In this document: positions 34,514 through 44,071 of the stretch, piece by piece
Numbering within the stretch: position 1 is the first letter of the stretch
Layout: each line of letters opens with the position of its first letter
NCBI RefSeq assembly: GCF_001425445.1
Contig: NZ_LMQU01000011.1
Coordinates: 248,326 to 312,325 of the forward strand
DNA from: Devosia sp. Leaf420
Lineage (GTDB): Bacteria > Pseudomonadota > Alphaproteobacteria > Rhizobiales > Devosiaceae
Direction of reading: 5' to 3'
Length of the DNA stretch: 64,000 nucleotides
Program-made: the position numbers and the translations under genes
Notes under the pieces: generated by a model
The model's input: the letters and a program-made list of their open reading frames with translations, nothing else
Databases searched by the model: none
What the model was told of the DNA's origin: nothing

Positions 34514-35860
34514 CTAACGGGCGATCTGCAGGATGGCCGCTTCCACCTGTCCGACGACGCTCGCGACGAGCGCAGCATCGTCCGCTTCGCCCATGACGCG
34601 AATGACCGGCTCCGTGCCGGAGGGGCGCACGACGAGGCGGCCCGCGGTGCCCAAGGTCGCTTGTGCATCGGCGATGGCCTGGATGACATGCTTGTCTTCG
34701 AGCGGCTTACCGGCCTTGAAGCGGACATTGCGCAGAAGCTGCGGCACCTTTTCGAAGCGGTGGCAGATTTCGGAGATTGGCTGTTCGATCTGCTTGAGCA
34801 CGGCCATCAACTGCAGCGCCGCGATGAGCCCATCGCCCGTCGTCGTGAAGTCGGACAGAATGATATGGCCGGATTGTTCACCGCCAACGTTGAAGCCCTT
34901 GCTGCGCATGGCTTCGAGCACGTAGCGATCGCCGACCTGGGTGCGTTCGAGCGAAAGGCCGAGGCCCATCAGATAGCGCTCGAGACCCAGATTGCTCATG
35001 ATGGTCGCAACGATGCCGCCACCAAGCAGCATTTCGCGCTGCAGCCAGCTTTGCGCGATCACGGCCATGAACTGGTCGCCATCGACCACATTGCCCTTTT
35101 CGTCGATGATGATGACACGGTCGGCGTCGCCATCGAGCGCAATGCCGATATCGGCGCGCACTTCCTTGACCTTGGCTGATACCGCCTCGGGGGCGGTCGA
35201 ACCGACCTTGTGATTGATATTATAGCCATCCGGTTCGACGCCGATGGCGATGACCTCGGCGCCAAGCTCCCAAAGAGCGATCGGAGCGACCTTATAGGCG
35301 GCGCCATTGGCGCAATCGATAACGACGCGAAGACCCGAAAGATCGACGCCACGCGGCAGTGTGCGCTTGGCATATTCGATATAGCGGGTGCTGGCGGCTT
35401 CGTCGCGATGGGCGCGGCCAATTGCCATGCCATGAGCCAGAAGCTTGTTCATGTCCGTATCGATCAGCCGCTCGATTTCAGACTCGACTTCGTCACTGAG
35501 CTTGTAGCCATCGGGGCGGAAGAATTTGATGCCGTTGTCTTCGTATGGGTTATGCGAGGCAGAGATCATGACGCCGAGATCAGCGCGCAGCGAGCGCGTC
35601 AGCATGGCGACGGCTGGCGTCGGCATTGGGCCGAGGAAATAGACATCCATGCCCACGGCGGTGAAACCGGCGCCAAGGGCGCTTTCGAGCATATAGCCGG
35701 AACGGCGGGTATCCTTGCCGATGACGACGCGATTGCGATGGTCACCGCGCACGAACTTGGTGCCAGCAGCCATGCCGACTTTCATGGCTAGTTCCGGCGT
35801 CAGCTTGTCGCCGTTCGCCATGCCGCGAATACCGTCCGTGCCGAAATATTTCCGGGCCAT
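34514..35860 (-). CDS. glmM: Phosphoglucosamine mutase
   Basis: Converts glucosamine 6-phosphate to glucosamine 1-phosphate for UDP-GlcNAc synthesis. The 448-residue chain has FGTDGIRG at the N-terminus, phosphoserine Ser102 in [12 protein letters not shown], metal-binding DGDADR, and the phosphate-binding [12 protein letters not shown] near the C-terminus. The ATG at 35860 gives the usual [10 protein letters not shown] start, with GGGGAAC upstream. It follows ftsH in the order conserved in alphaproteobacteria, but a terminator lies between them. Confidence 0.97.
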   Translation of the reverse strand: MARKYFGTDGIRGMANGDKLTPELAMKVGMAAGTKFVRGDHRNRVVIGKDTRRSGYMLESALGAGFTAVGMDVYFLGPMPTPAVAMLTRSLRADLGVMISASHNPYEDNGIKFFRPDGYKLSDEVESEIERLIDTDMNKLLAHGMAIGRAHRDEAASTRYIEYAKRTLPRGVDLSGLRVVIDCANGAAYKVAPIALWELGAEVIAIGVEPDGYNINHKVGSTAPEAVSAKVKEVRADIGIALDGDADRVIIIDEKGNVVDGDQFMAVIAQSWLQREMLLGGGIVATIMSNLGLERYLMGLGLSLERTQVGDRYVLEAMRSKGFNVGGEQSGHIILSDFTTTGDGLIAALQLMAVLKQIEQPISEICHRFEKVPQLLRNVRFKAGKPLEDKHVIQAIADAQATLGTAGRLVVRPSGTEPVIRVMGEADDAALVASVVGQVEAAILQIAR

Positions 35861-35930
35861 ATGCGTTCCCCGCCAATTGGTCTTTTGCGGTTGATACCAC
35901 TTGTCTGGGAGTAGCCCAGCGAGCACCATA

Positions 35931-35959
35931 AGAAAAGGGCCACCCTCAGGTGGCCCTTT
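35931..35959 (-). terminator. Rho-independent terminator after ftsH
   Basis: AAAGGGCCACC and GGTGGCCCTTT form an 11-bp stem with a 4-base loop, and TTTTCTTATG follows on the minus strand. It lies 11 bases past the ftsH stop, so glmM likely has its own promoter in the next 70 bases. Confidence 0.92.
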
Positions 35960-35970
35960 CAATTTTTGCC

Positions 35971-37902
35971 TCAGCTTTCCGGCTGGGGCTCCATGCCTGG
36001 CTCAGGCGGGGAGTCAGGGCGCTTCTTGCCCGACTTGCCGGCAGTCGGCACGCCGGTTGCCTTTGGCGTAGATGGACCATTGTCATCTGGACGCACCGGC
36101 TGCTTGCCATCCATCAGGGCGCGCAGTTCGTCGCCGGTCAGGGTTTCGAACTCGAGGAGAGCCTGTGCGATGGCTTCCCACTGATCGTTATAGGTGGTCA
36201 GGATATCGCGAGCGGAGGCTTCACCATCTTCGATAAGCTTGCGAACTTCTTCGTCGATCAGCTTGGCGGTCTCGTCCGACATATTGTTGGACTGGGTCAC
36301 CGAGTGACCAAGGAAGACTTCCTGGTCGTTCGACTTGTACCGTACGCGACCAAGACGCTCGCTCATGCCCCATTCCATGACCATGGAGCGGGCAAGGCTG
36401 GTTGCCATCTGGATATCGCCCGATGCGCCCGAGGTGACCTTGGCCGGACCAAACTTGATGATCTCGGCTTCGCGACCACCGAAGAGCATGGTGAGGCGAG
36501 CAAGGGCCTTTTCACGGCTGAACGAATAGGTGTCGTTCTCCGGCAGGGTCATCACCATGCCCAGTGCGCGACCGCGTGGGATGATGGTGGCCTTATGGAT
36601 CGGATCGATGCCGGCAACCTTAAGCGCGATGATGGCGTGGCCAGCTTCGTGATAGGCAGTCAGCTTCTTTTCGTCGTCGGTCATGGCCATGGTGCGGCGC
36701 TCGGCGCCCATCATGATCTTGTCCTTGGCGTCTTCGAATTCCTGATGGGTGACAAAACGCTTATTTTTGCGCGCGGCCATCAGAGCGGCTTCGTTGACGA
36801 GGTTCATCAGGTCTGCACCCGAAAAACCAGGCGTACCACGTGCCAGAACCTTCAAATCGACGTCTGGAGCCAGCGGCACCTTACGGACGTGGACCTTGAG
36901 GACTTTTTCGCGGCCCGACACGTCGGGGTTCGGCACGACGACCTGACGGTCGAAACGGCCCGGACGCAGCAGGGCAGGATCGAGAACGTCGGGACGGTTG
37001 GTCGCGGCTATCAGGATGATGCCTTCATTGGCTTCAAAGCCATCCATCTCGACAAGGAGCTGGTTGAGGGTTTGTTCGCGTTCGTCGTTACCGCCACCAA
37101 GACCGGCGCCACGCTGGCGACCGACGGCGTCGATTTCGTCGATGAAAATGATGCACGGGGCATTCTTCTTCGCCTGTTCGAACATGTCGCGGACGCGGCT
37201 GGCGCCCACACCGACGAACATTTCCACGAAGTCGGAACCCGAAATGGTGAAGAACGGCACATTGGCTTCGCCAGCAACCGAGCGGGCAAGCAGGGTCTTA
37301 CCGGTACCCGGAGGGCCGACGAGCAGCACGCCGCGCGGGATCTTGCCGCCGAGACGCTGAAACTTGCCGGGATCACGAAGGAATTCGACGATTTCCTCGA
37401 GATCCTGCTTGGCTTCATCGACGCCAGCAACGTCCTCGAAGGTGATCTTGCCCTGCGTCTCCGTCAGCAATTTGGCGCGCGATTTGCCAAAGCCCATGGC
37501 GCCGCCACGACCACCGCCCTGCATCTGGCGTATGAAGAAGAACCACACGCCGATGATGACGATGAACGGGAGCCAGGACGACAAGAGGATCGACCAGAAC
37601 GGGCTCGATTCCGGAGCGCGTGCCGTGATCGAGACATTTTCCGCTTCGAGGCGCGAAATAATATCGGCACCGGCAGGGATGACCGTTTCGAAACGGGTGC
37701 TGTCATTAAGCACGCCGGAAACGACATCGTCGGTGATCGTCACGCTCGACACGCGGCCGGCGGCGACATCGCTGATAAACTGGCTATAGGTCTTTTCGCC
37801 CACCGACATGGTGCGCGTAGACGACTGAAAGACCTGGAACAGGCCCATCAGCATAAAAAGTATGACTAGCCAGATGGCAAAGTTGCGGAAATTTCCGTTC
37901 AT
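35971..37902 (-). CDS. ftsH: ATP-dependent zinc metalloprotease FtsH
   Basis: A 643-residue inner-membrane AAA+ protease for quality control and regulated proteolysis. TM1 is at about 8-26, a periplasmic region follows, and TM2 is at about 101-124. Walker A is GPPGTGKT at 196-203. The pore loop FVEMFVG and the zinc site HEAGH (about 420) are present. The C-terminal 45 residues are a Pro/Gly/Ser-rich tail. The ATG at 37902 is preferred over the adjacent TTG at 37905. Confidence 0.97.
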   Translation of the reverse strand: MNGNFRNFAIWLVILFMLMGLFQVFQSSTRTMSVGEKTYSQFISDVAAGRVSSVTITDDVVSGVLNDSTRFETVIPAGADIISRLEAENVSITARAPESSPFWSILLSSWLPFIVIIGVWFFFIRQMQGGGRGGAMGFGKSRAKLLTETQGKITFEDVAGVDEAKQDLEEIVEFLRDPGKFQRLGGKIPRGVLLVGPPGTGKTLLARSVAGEANVPFFTISGSDFVEMFVGVGASRVRDMFEQAKKNAPCIIFIDEIDAVGRQRGAGLGGGNDEREQTLNQLLVEMDGFEANEGIILIAATNRPDVLDPALLRPGRFDRQVVVPNPDVSGREKVLKVHVRKVPLAPDVDLKVLARGTPGFSGADLMNLVNEAALMAARKNKRFVTHQEFEDAKDKIMMGAERRTMAMTDDEKKLTAYHEAGHAIIALKVAGIDPIHKATIIPRGRALGMVMTLPENDTYSFSREKALARLTMLFGGREAEIIKFGPAKVTSGASGDIQMATSLARSMVMEWGMSERLGRVRYKSNDQEVFLGHSVTQSNNMSDETAKLIDEEVRKLIEDGEASARDILTTYNDQWEAIAQALLEFETLTGDELRALMDGKQPVRPDDNGPSTPKATGVPTAGKSGKKRPDSPPEPGMEPQPES

Positions 37903-37952
37903 CAATCCTGTCCCGGGGGAGGCAGCGCGCGAAGCGGCAGCATTGGGCCGAA

Positions 37953-37978
37953 TGTAAGGCCCCCATTGGGGCGTTACA
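37953..37978. other. Imperfect palindrome upstream of ftsH
   Basis: TGTAA-G-GCCCC and GGGGC-G-TTACA surround CATT, symmetrical except for one base on each side. It lies about 50 bases before the ftsH start in the 222-base gap to tilS. It may be a regulator site or a leader hairpin. Its role is unknown, and nothing else is evident in the gap. Confidence 0.4.
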
Positions 37979-38124
37979 AGGGCAAGACCTGCGGCCTACG
38001 CCCCTATACGTCCAGTCATATTGTCGCGACGAGGTTAACGGGGTGTGGCTTGCGCAGGTTCCGCTCGCAAAGTGCCAAAACAACTATTGGATCATAGGAG
38101 GCTTGGCACCCGCGCTTAGGCGGA

Positions 38125-39399
38125 TCAGTCGGTGATTACCGTTACCTCGACGCGCTCGTCGAACGACCAGCCGCCGAGGGAGAGAACGGCGCCCTCCGCG
38201 TCACGGACGATGGGCGCGGTGCGAATGGCTTCGGCCGGGGTAGTCACCTTGAAGCCGAGCACTTCTTCGAGCCGATGACGGGGGAAGAAATCGGTGGCGG
38301 CAGCGGTGAGGCCGGTTTCGCTCGAGCGGTTGAAAATGGCGAAGCGATCGTCCCAGACCAAGGTTTCGCCCGGCGGGAGAAGAATATCGCTCGGGAGCGC
38401 CCTGCCCGGCTCGCGCGCGACGACGAGTTTTTCATCTTTCACCCGAATGACAGTGCCCAGAAGCGTCGTGCCCTTGGGTAGGGTGTCAGTCGCGATCTGG
38501 TCAAAGAGCCGCTCGACCTGGCCAAGGGCGCGCGGCTTTTGCCGGCCGCCGACGACAGTCAGGATGCGGCTCAAAACACGACGACCGGTGGCGGGGCCAA
38601 GCTGCGAGAGCGCGGCAAGGGGAAGCGTCGCGGCGCCAAAGCCATCGAAGCCAACGAGTTCGGCAAAGGCAGCATCGGCGAGATTGCTGAGGGCGGCGTC
38701 GGCCTCGGCCATGCGGGCGGCAAAGCGCGATAGAGAGGCGCCGTCGAGCCCTTCCTTGGCGAGGGCGGGAAGGAGCCGTCGCCAGCGGATGCGCTCGTAA
38801 TCCTCGTCATCGTTGGATGGGTCGTGAACGGCCGTGAGACCCGCCTCGTCGACAATGGCGACAAGCGCAGCGGGTTCGACATCGAGAAGCGGACGAAAAA
38901 CGCGGACGCCCTCGACTTCGGCGAGGCGCACCATGCCCTTGAGACCATCGAGGCCACTGCCATGGGCGAGGCGCATCAAAATGGTTTCGGCCTGATCGGC
39001 GCGGTGATGAGCCGTGACGAGGAGCGAGATTCCGTCCTCGGCCATGGCCTCGCCGATCAGCCGATAGCGCGCTTGCCGCGCGGCTTCCTGGATACCGGTT
39101 TCGGGATGCTCATCGGCCCATTTGAGGCCGCGAAAATTGAGGCCCAGGCGTTGAGCCTCTTCGCCGACCATGACGACTTCGTCGGCTGCTTCGGGCCGGA
39201 GACCATGATCGAGGCTGTAGACGACGAGCTTTGGCGGGGTAGCCAGCATGTCGGCCCAGCGCTTGACGAGCAGCATGAGCGCGAGGCTATCGGGGCCGCC
39301 GGACACTGCTAGCCCCACGCCAGCCTCGCTCGCGAGGGGCGAGAAGAGGCTGGTCAGGGTTGTGGGATCGGAAAGGTCCGGGGTCAGGCTGGCGGACAT
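38125..39399 (-). CDS. tilS: tRNA(Ile)-lysidine synthetase
   Basis: Modifies C34 of the AUA-reading tRNA to lysidine using ATP and lysine. The PP-loop SGGPDS is at 33-38. HRADQAETILMRLAHGSGLDGLKGM is the conserved second motif, and the DPSNDDEDYERIRWRR segment follows. The C-terminal substrate domain is degenerate, as in other alphaproteobacteria. The start at 39399 overlaps the end of cpoB by 16 bases. Confidence 0.95.
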   Translation of the reverse strand: MSASLTPDLSDPTTLTSLFSPLASEAGVGLAVSGGPDSLALMLLVKRWADMLATPPKLVVYSLDHGLRPEAADEVVMVGEEAQRLGLNFRGLKWADEHPETGIQEAARQARYRLIGEAMAEDGISLLVTAHHRADQAETILMRLAHGSGLDGLKGMVRLAEVEGVRVFRPLLDVEPAALVAIVDEAGLTAVHDPSNDDEDYERIRWRRLLPALAKEGLDGASLSRFAARMAEADAALSNLADAAFAELVGFDGFGAATLPLAALSQLGPATGRRVLSRILTVVGGRQKPRALGQVERLFDQIATDTLPKGTTLLGTVIRVKDEKLVVAREPGRALPSDILLPPGETLVWDDRFAIFNRSSETGLTAAATDFFPRHRLEEVLGFKVTTPAEAIRTAPIVRDAEGAVLSLGGWSFDERVEVTVITD

Positions 39400-40445
39400 T
39401 CGGCCTTGGCTTTCTCCTCGGCGAGCCGCGTGACGAAAGCCGGGGTCAGATCGGTATAGCGCTTGTCGACCTCGGCAAAGGTGCGGCAGGCGGTTTCGCG
39501 CTCGCCGGCGCCGGAAAGGGCAACGCCGAGCTTGAGAAGGATGTCGCGAGCGCGCGGATTGTCCGGTTGCTTCTGGAAGGCATCGAGCAAGACCTCGGCG
39601 GCCTGATCGTAGGACCCTTCCTGTATCAGCGCTTCACCAAGCCAGTTGGAGGCCTCGGTGACCTGCGGATTATCGGGATAGAGCGAGACGAACTGGGTGA
39701 ACTGATCAGCGGCAAAGGCATAGTCTTTGGAAGCCATGGCTTCATAGCCCGCCGCGAACTGCGCATCGGCGTCCGCGTCGCCCGTCGAAACGATGCTGGG
39801 ATTATAGGTGAGATCGAGCGGTTGGCCGGTCGCAAGATCGACAGCGCCTGTCGCGCCGGTTCCCACCAGTGGATCGCCCGAATTGCCAAGATCATCCATC
39901 GGGGCGGCCGAGGAATCGTTGAAGGTCGGATCGAACTCGGCCTCACCCGGGAGAGGACGCACGCCCTGCTCGGGGATCTGCGTCAGTGGCACTGTCTCTT
40001 CACCGGTCGGCATAGCTGGCTCGATCTGGATCTGGGGCTGGGTTTGAGTCTGCGGCGACGCCTCGGGCGGCGTCACGCCACCAGGTTGGGTCGCCGCTTC
40101 AGTTTTTCCCCCAGCACCACCTTCCAATTGCTGGAAGCGGAATTCGTTATCTTCCTGCATGCGGTTGACGAGTTCCTGCATCTGGGTGAGCTGGAACGTC
40201 AGGCCTTCCACCTGGCCATTGAGCGAGCGGATCTGCTCTTCAAGCTGCTGGATACGCACCAAGACCTGCGCGGTATCGGCTTGGGCCACCAGCATGCGAT
40301 CGGGCTGGGTATTGTTGTAGCTCAAGCCACCCAATTCTCCGGGCAGGATCGTCGTCTGCGCATTGGCCGGCGCATAAATCCCAAGGCCCATCGCCGCGGC
40401 GATTAATCCCGCGCGCGCTCTTCTGTTCAATGTTCCCAGCTTCAA
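39384..40445 (-). CDS. cpoB: Tol-Pal system / cell division coordinator CpoB (YbgF)
   Basis: A 353-residue periplasmic protein linking Tol-Pal with peptidoglycan synthesis. A signal peptide ends at PANAQ (about 29). An N-terminal coiled coil (about 55-110, TAQVLVRIQQLEEQIRSLN) mediates trimerisation. A Pro/Gln-rich linker leads to TPR repeats at about 230-350. The start is a TTG at 40445 with GGAG 8 bases upstream; no ATG occurs before the signal peptide. It lies downstream of pal, but a terminator separates them. Confidence 0.92.
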   Translation of the reverse strand: MKLGTLNRRARAGLIAAAMGLGIYAPANAQTTILPGELGGLSYNNTQPDRMLVAQADTAQVLVRIQQLEEQIRSLNGQVEGLTFQLTQMQELVNRMQEDNEFRFQQLEGGAGGKTEAATQPGGVTPPEASPQTQTQPQIQIEPAMPTGEETVPLTQIPEQGVRPLPGEAEFDPTFNDSSAAPMDDLGNSGDPLVGTGATGAVDLATGQPLDLTYNPSIVSTGDADADAQFAAGYEAMASKDYAFAADQFTQFVSLYPDNPQVTEASNWLGEALIQEGSYDQAAEVLLDAFQKQPDNPRARDILLKLGVALSGAGERETACRTFAEVDKRYTDLTPAFVTRLAEEKAKAECPPA

Positions 40446-40616
40446 GCCGTCTCTCCGTAACCGTCTTTGCCTAGCCTAAAGCGCGTCGCTATCGTTTCGA
40501 TCAGCCTGTTGCGCCTTAGCTATCCGTTTCTGCGAAGTGCCGCTCCGAAGCCTAGGTCCGGGCTGACGCTTTCGTAGATGGGTATCATTGGCCTCTCGAT
40601 AAAGGCCAATTTTGGT

Positions 40617-40655
40617 CAAAAGAAAACGCCCGGCCCACTTTCGTGGCGCCGGGCG
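40617..40655 (-). terminator. Rho-independent terminator after pal
   Basis: CGCCCGGC-CCAC and GTGG-C-GCCGGGCG form a 12-bp stem with one bulged C and a TTTC loop. TTTTCTTTTG follows on the minus strand. This separates pal from cpoB, which must have its own promoter in the next 170 bases. Confidence 0.9.
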
Positions 40656-40694
40656 CTCATTGCCTCCAGTTTTTCAGGACTGGATTGCTGTTTC

Positions 40695-41195
40695 TTACTG
40701 GACGACCGTCACGGCGCGGCGGTTCTGGCTCCAGCAGGAGATGTCGTTACAGATCGCAACCGGACGTTCCTTGCCGAAGGACTGGTTGGTGATGCGCTGA
40801 CCATTCACGCCCTTGGAGACGAGATAGTTCACGACGACATTGGCGCGGCGAGCGCCGAGAGCGATGTTGTATTCGCGGGTACCGCGTTCGTCGGCATGGC
40901 CTTCGATCAGGATACGATAGTTCTGGTACTGGTTGAGCCAGGCGGCCTGCTTGTCGAGGGTGGACATGGCTTCCGATGTCAGCGAGCTGGAATCGGTTTC
41001 GAAGAAGACACGGTCACCAACGGTTACGATGAATTCCTGCTGGCTGCCGGGGGCACCGCCACCTGGGCCGAGATTGCCGGCGCCGGTGAGGCCCACGGCA
41101 TCATTGGAACTGCGCGAACAGGCGGCGACGACGACGACGAAAAACAGCATCGCGGCAGCGCGCAACGCGGTCGAAATGGGTGCGGGAATGGCCAC
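40695..41195 (-). CDS. pal: Peptidoglycan-associated lipoprotein Pal
   Basis: A 166-residue outer membrane lipoprotein that binds peptidoglycan and TolB. The GTG at 41195 gives a signal peptide with the lipobox VVAAC and lipidated Cys26, and GGAG lies 7 bases upstream. The next ATG would leave a signal peptide too short to work. The OmpA-like domain carries ILIEGHADERGTREYNIALGARRA, with the residues that bind meso-diaminopimelate. A terminator follows. Confidence 0.95.
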   Translation of the reverse strand: MAIPAPISTALRAAAMLFFVVVVAACSRSSNDAVGLTGAGNLGPGGGAPGSQQEFIVTVGDRVFFETDSSSLTSEAMSTLDKQAAWLNQYQNYRILIEGHADERGTREYNIALGARRANVVVNYLVSKGVNGQRITNQSFGKERPVAICNDISCWSQNRRAVTVVQ

Positions 41196-41403
41196 GGGTA
41201 GCTCCAGAAAAGGCAACAATCTTAAGGGCAGCATTTACCGCGCTTAATCTTAAAGCCGGGTTCGCTAAGATGGTTAATCTTTGCCTATCGCGGCGCGAAT
41301 GTGGCGGAAATCCGGGCTTTTTCGTGGCGTTGCCAAATAGGCACAGCTGCACAGCGCAATCACGTTAAGGTTAAGTGGCAAGCATTTCAGCAGCTTAACG
41401 CCT

Positions 41404-41441
41404 AAGAAAAAGAGGCCGGCGCCAATGCGCACGGCCTCTTT
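41404..41441 (-). terminator. Rho-independent terminator after tolB
   Basis: AAAGAGGCC and GGCCTCTTT form a 9-bp outer stem with an inner GCGC pair of arms, and TTTTCTTAGG follows on the minus strand. It lies 29 bases after the tolB stop. The remaining gap to pal (41196-41403) holds several TTAA half-sites but no N7-spaced CtrA box. Confidence 0.9.
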
Positions 41442-41470
41442 GGAAACAAACGCAATGTCGTGTTTGCCTT

Positions 41471-42781
41471 TTAAGCGCGGAGACCCGACCATGATGGATC
41501 TGACGCGTAGGTATCGGTCGAAATCGTCTGGGGGTTGCGGCCCCAGATATCGACGCTCATCAGGCGCGGGCCGTCATTGCCGCCCGGATCCTGGAAGAAC
41601 ATGATGACGCGGCCATTGGGCGCCCAGGTTGGGCCTTCGGCATGGAAGCTCGAATAAAGCAGGCGTTCGCCCGAGCCATCGGGCGCCATGATGCCGATAT
41701 GGAACTGGCCGCCGGACTGGCGGGTATAGGCGATGAGATCGCCCTTGGGGGACCAGACGGGGGTCGAATAGCTGCCCTGGCCAAAGCTGACGCGCTGCGC
41801 GTTACCGCCGCCAGCACCCATCATGTAGATCTGGGGCGAGCCACCTCGGTCGCTTTCAAAGACGATGCGGCTGCCATCGGGCGAGAAGGACGGGCCGGTA
41901 TCGATGGCCGAGCCCGAGGTGAGCTGCGATGGCGCGCCGCCACCGGTCCCGACCGAATAGATATTGGTCGCGCCGGACTGTTCGACCGAGAACACCACGG
42001 TGCCGCCATCGGGCGAGAAGCGCGGCGCAAAGGTCATGGCGCCGACATTGGCGAGGCGCTGCTGCTGGCCCGAAGAGAGCTGCAGCAGATAGACCTGCGG
42101 ATTGCCATCGGCAAAGTTCATATAGGTGACGAGATCGCCATTGGGCGCAAAGCGCGGCGTCAGCGCCATGGACGAGCCATCCGTCAGGTACTGCATATTG
42201 GCGCCGTCCTGATCCATGATCGCGAGGCGACGCGTGCGGTTGGCCTTGGGACCACTTTCGGCAACGTAGATGACGCGCGTATCGAAGTAGCCCGAACCGC
42301 CGGCGAGCTGCTCATAGATGGCGTCCGAGACGATATGACCAACGCGGCGGGCCGAATTGGGATCGGTATTATAGCTCTTGCCGACAACCTGTGCGGCTTG
42401 CCGGGTATCCCAGACACGGACGGAGGAAGAAATCTGTCCGCCGCGCTCGACCGAGCCCATGACGAGGGCATCAACATTGGCGGTGCGCCAGATGTTGAAA
42501 TTGGGCGTGCCGTTGACATCACCCACCTGCACCGGCAGCGAAGCCGGATCAAGCGGGAGGAACAGGCCCGAACGGCGCAGATTGTTGCGCACGATATCGG
42601 CGATCTCACGCCCGAACGTCGGATCAGACGAGGCAAAATCGGGGATCGCGATTGGCAAGGGCTGGAAATTGGCGCCTTCCACGACGATGCGCAGCTGGGC
42701 CATGGCCATGGGGGAAGTTGCCAACAAGGCGCCACCGGCTAAGCCAAGCTTGAGGGCAGAACGACGGGTCACAAGCGTCAT
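41471..42781 (-). CDS. tolB: Tol-Pal system protein TolB, with a Tat-like signal peptide
   Basis: A 436-residue periplasmic beta-propeller protein that shuttles between Pal and TolA. The N-terminus MTLVTRRSALKLGLAGGALL has twin Arg at 6-7 followed by a hydrophobic stretch and cleavage near AMAQ (28). The propeller repeats are seen in PRFAPNGDLVTYMNFADG, PRFSPDGGTVVFSVEQSG, PSFSPDGSRIVFESDRGG and PVWSPKGDLIAYTR. The ATG at 42781 is chosen over the upstream one because it directly starts the signal peptide. It is 64 bases after tolA. Confidence 0.95.
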   Translation of the reverse strand: MTLVTRRSALKLGLAGGALLATSPMAMAQLRIVVEGANFQPLPIAIPDFASSDPTFGREIADIVRNNLRRSGLFLPLDPASLPVQVGDVNGTPNFNIWRTANVDALVMGSVERGGQISSSVRVWDTRQAAQVVGKSYNTDPNSARRVGHIVSDAIYEQLAGGSGYFDTRVIYVAESGPKANRTRRLAIMDQDGANMQYLTDGSSMALTPRFAPNGDLVTYMNFADGNPQVYLLQLSSGQQQRLANVGAMTFAPRFSPDGGTVVFSVEQSGATNIYSVGTGGGAPSQLTSGSAIDTGPSFSPDGSRIVFESDRGGSPQIYMMGAGGGNAQRVSFGQGSYSTPVWSPKGDLIAYTRQSGGQFHIGIMAPDGSGERLLYSSFHAEGPTWAPNGRVIMFFQDPGGNDGPRLMSVDIWGRNPQTISTDTYASDPSWSGLRA

Positions 42782-42845
42782 GATGAGGAATGTCTCCAAT
42801 TTCGCCTTGGGCCGAATTGTGGCCAGCACCTAGGCAAATTCAAGG

Positions 42846-44063
42846 TCAGGGTCTGAGTTCAAGTTCTAGATTTTGCCATTGGCCAAAGGCGTCCGGCGAC
42901 AAGTTAAAAGGTCCATCCTGGCTGGCTGCCACCACCGCACGCTGGGCGGCGCGCGCAATTTGCTGGCCCTGCGGCGACGGGTCGGAAGAGATGATCTGCG
43001 GAATACCGTTCAACGATCCATCGCGGTTGAGGTTCAACCGGACGACCACGGTCAGACCGCTGTTGAAATCGCTCGGCAGGAGGTTCCAGTATTTTTTTAT
43101 GCGCGCCTGAACGCCAGATATTTCGGTCTGGCTGAGAGTCGCCGACGTGCCAGTGGTGTCGCCAAGCGTCGGCGAACCGCCCTGCCCGGTCGTGCCGCCG
43201 GTCGATGGCGCATTGTTGATGATGGCGCTGATGTCGTCGGCCAAGCTTGAATCAAGTGCGGTCGGGCCAGGCGGCGACGGCCGCGGAGCCTCGGCCTGCG
43301 CCTGGGACTGATTCTGCGCGGCCTGCGCTGCGGCCTGGCGCTGGCGCTCTTCTTCCTCGCGCTTCTTGCGCTCGGCTTCGGCGGCAGCGAATTGCTGGCG
43401 CAACTGGGCAAGATTGCTCGGACGCGCAGCCGGAGTCGGCGCAGCGACAGAAGGTGTTGTGGGCTCTGGCGTCGGGGCGGGTTCGGGCGTTGGCTCAGGT
43501 GTGGGCTCCGGCGTCGGAGCTGGTTCCGGGGTCGGCTCGGGCGTCGGTTCCGGCGCTGGGGTTGGCTCTGGCGTCGGCGCCGGTTGCGGCCGCGTCTGCG
43601 GAACAGGCGGCGTTGGTGTGGGCGGCGTTGGTGTCGGCTCCGGCGGCGGTTCAGGCGTTGGGGCGGGTTCCGGCGTTGGGGCTGGCTCGGGCTCAGGTGC
43701 CGGCTCCGGCGTCGGTTCGGGCTGCGGAGCAGGTTCCGGCGCGGGCGCGGTCTGCGTCACCGGACGTGGCGTCGGCACATCGGCAGGCGACGGGGTCGGC
43801 TGATCTTGTTCGGTATTGCCGGTGGGCTGAGCCAGCTCGGCAGGCTGATCGCTTTCCGCAATTGAAGGCGTATCGGTTTCGACGACGGTGCTATCGAGCT
43901 GGCCGCGGCGGATATTGTTAAAATCGTCGATTGGTACGAGATCGACCGCAATTGAAGGCTCGACAGGCGTCAGCGGCTCGGTCGATCCCAGATTGATCAG
44001 ACCAAGCACGATCAGCAGCACGTGGGCTGAAACCGAAACAATGACGCCCATCCGCATCGGCAT
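42846..44063 (-). CDS. tolA: TolA with a Pro-Glu-Thr-Ala repeat linker
   Basis: A 405-residue inner-membrane protein that spans the periplasm and transmits force to TolB-Pal. A single TM lies at about 7-27. Residues 107-203 are a polyproline-type repeat (PEPTPEPAPTPEP) in place of the usual Ala/Lys-rich helix. A short charged helix (about 218-255) follows. The C-terminal TolA domain (about 310-405) has YWNLLPSDFNSGLTVVVRLNL. It follows tolR after 8 bases. Low similarity among TolA proteins means identity rests partly on its place in the operon. Confidence 0.9.
   Translation of the reverse strand: MPMRMGVIVSVSAHVLLIVLGLINLGSTEPLTPVEPSIAVDLVPIDDFNNIRRGQLDSTVVETDTPSIAESDQPAELAQPTGNTEQDQPTPSPADVPTPRPVTQTAPAPEPAPQPEPTPEPAPEPEPAPTPEPAPTPEPPPEPTPTPPTPTPPVPQTRPQPAPTPEPTPAPEPTPEPTPEPAPTPEPTPEPTPEPAPTPEPTTPSVAAPTPAARPSNLAQLRQQFAAAEAERKKREEEERQRQAAAQAAQNQSQAQAEAPRPSPPGPTALDSSLADDISAIINNAPSTGGTTGQGGSPTLGDTTGTSATLSQTEISGVQARIKKYWNLLPSDFNSGLTVVVRLNLNRDGSLNGIPQIISSDPSPQGQQIARAAQRAVVAASQDGPFNLSPDAFGQWQNLELELRP
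43455..43745 (-). repeat. Tandem hexa/dodecanucleotide repeat encoding the TolA linker
   Basis: The DNA consists of degenerate units of CCNGARCCNRCN encoding PEPT/PEPA. About 97 codons are involved. The repeat reads as VGSGVG on the opposite strand, which creates a long false open frame. Such units are prone to length change by slippage. Confidence 0.85.
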
Positions 44064-44071
44064 TGGCGGTC

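Noticed and set aside
35950..37869. A 639-codon open frame on the plus strand
   Set aside because: It is the antisense shadow of ftsH, which has all its motifs intact on the minus strand.
41196..41403. TTAA motifs upstream of pal considered as a CtrA box
   Set aside because: Several half-sites exist but none are spaced by seven bases, so the consensus is not met.
43455..43745. Regular short repeats considered as a CRISPR array
   Set aside because: The units are degenerate 6-12 base coding repeats without spacers, and they maintain the tolA frame.
43366..43803. A plus-strand frame rich in VGSGVG repeats, resembling an elastin- or silk-like protein
   Set aside because: It is the reverse complement of the Pro-Glu repeat in tolA. 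There is no ribosome site or signal peptide.
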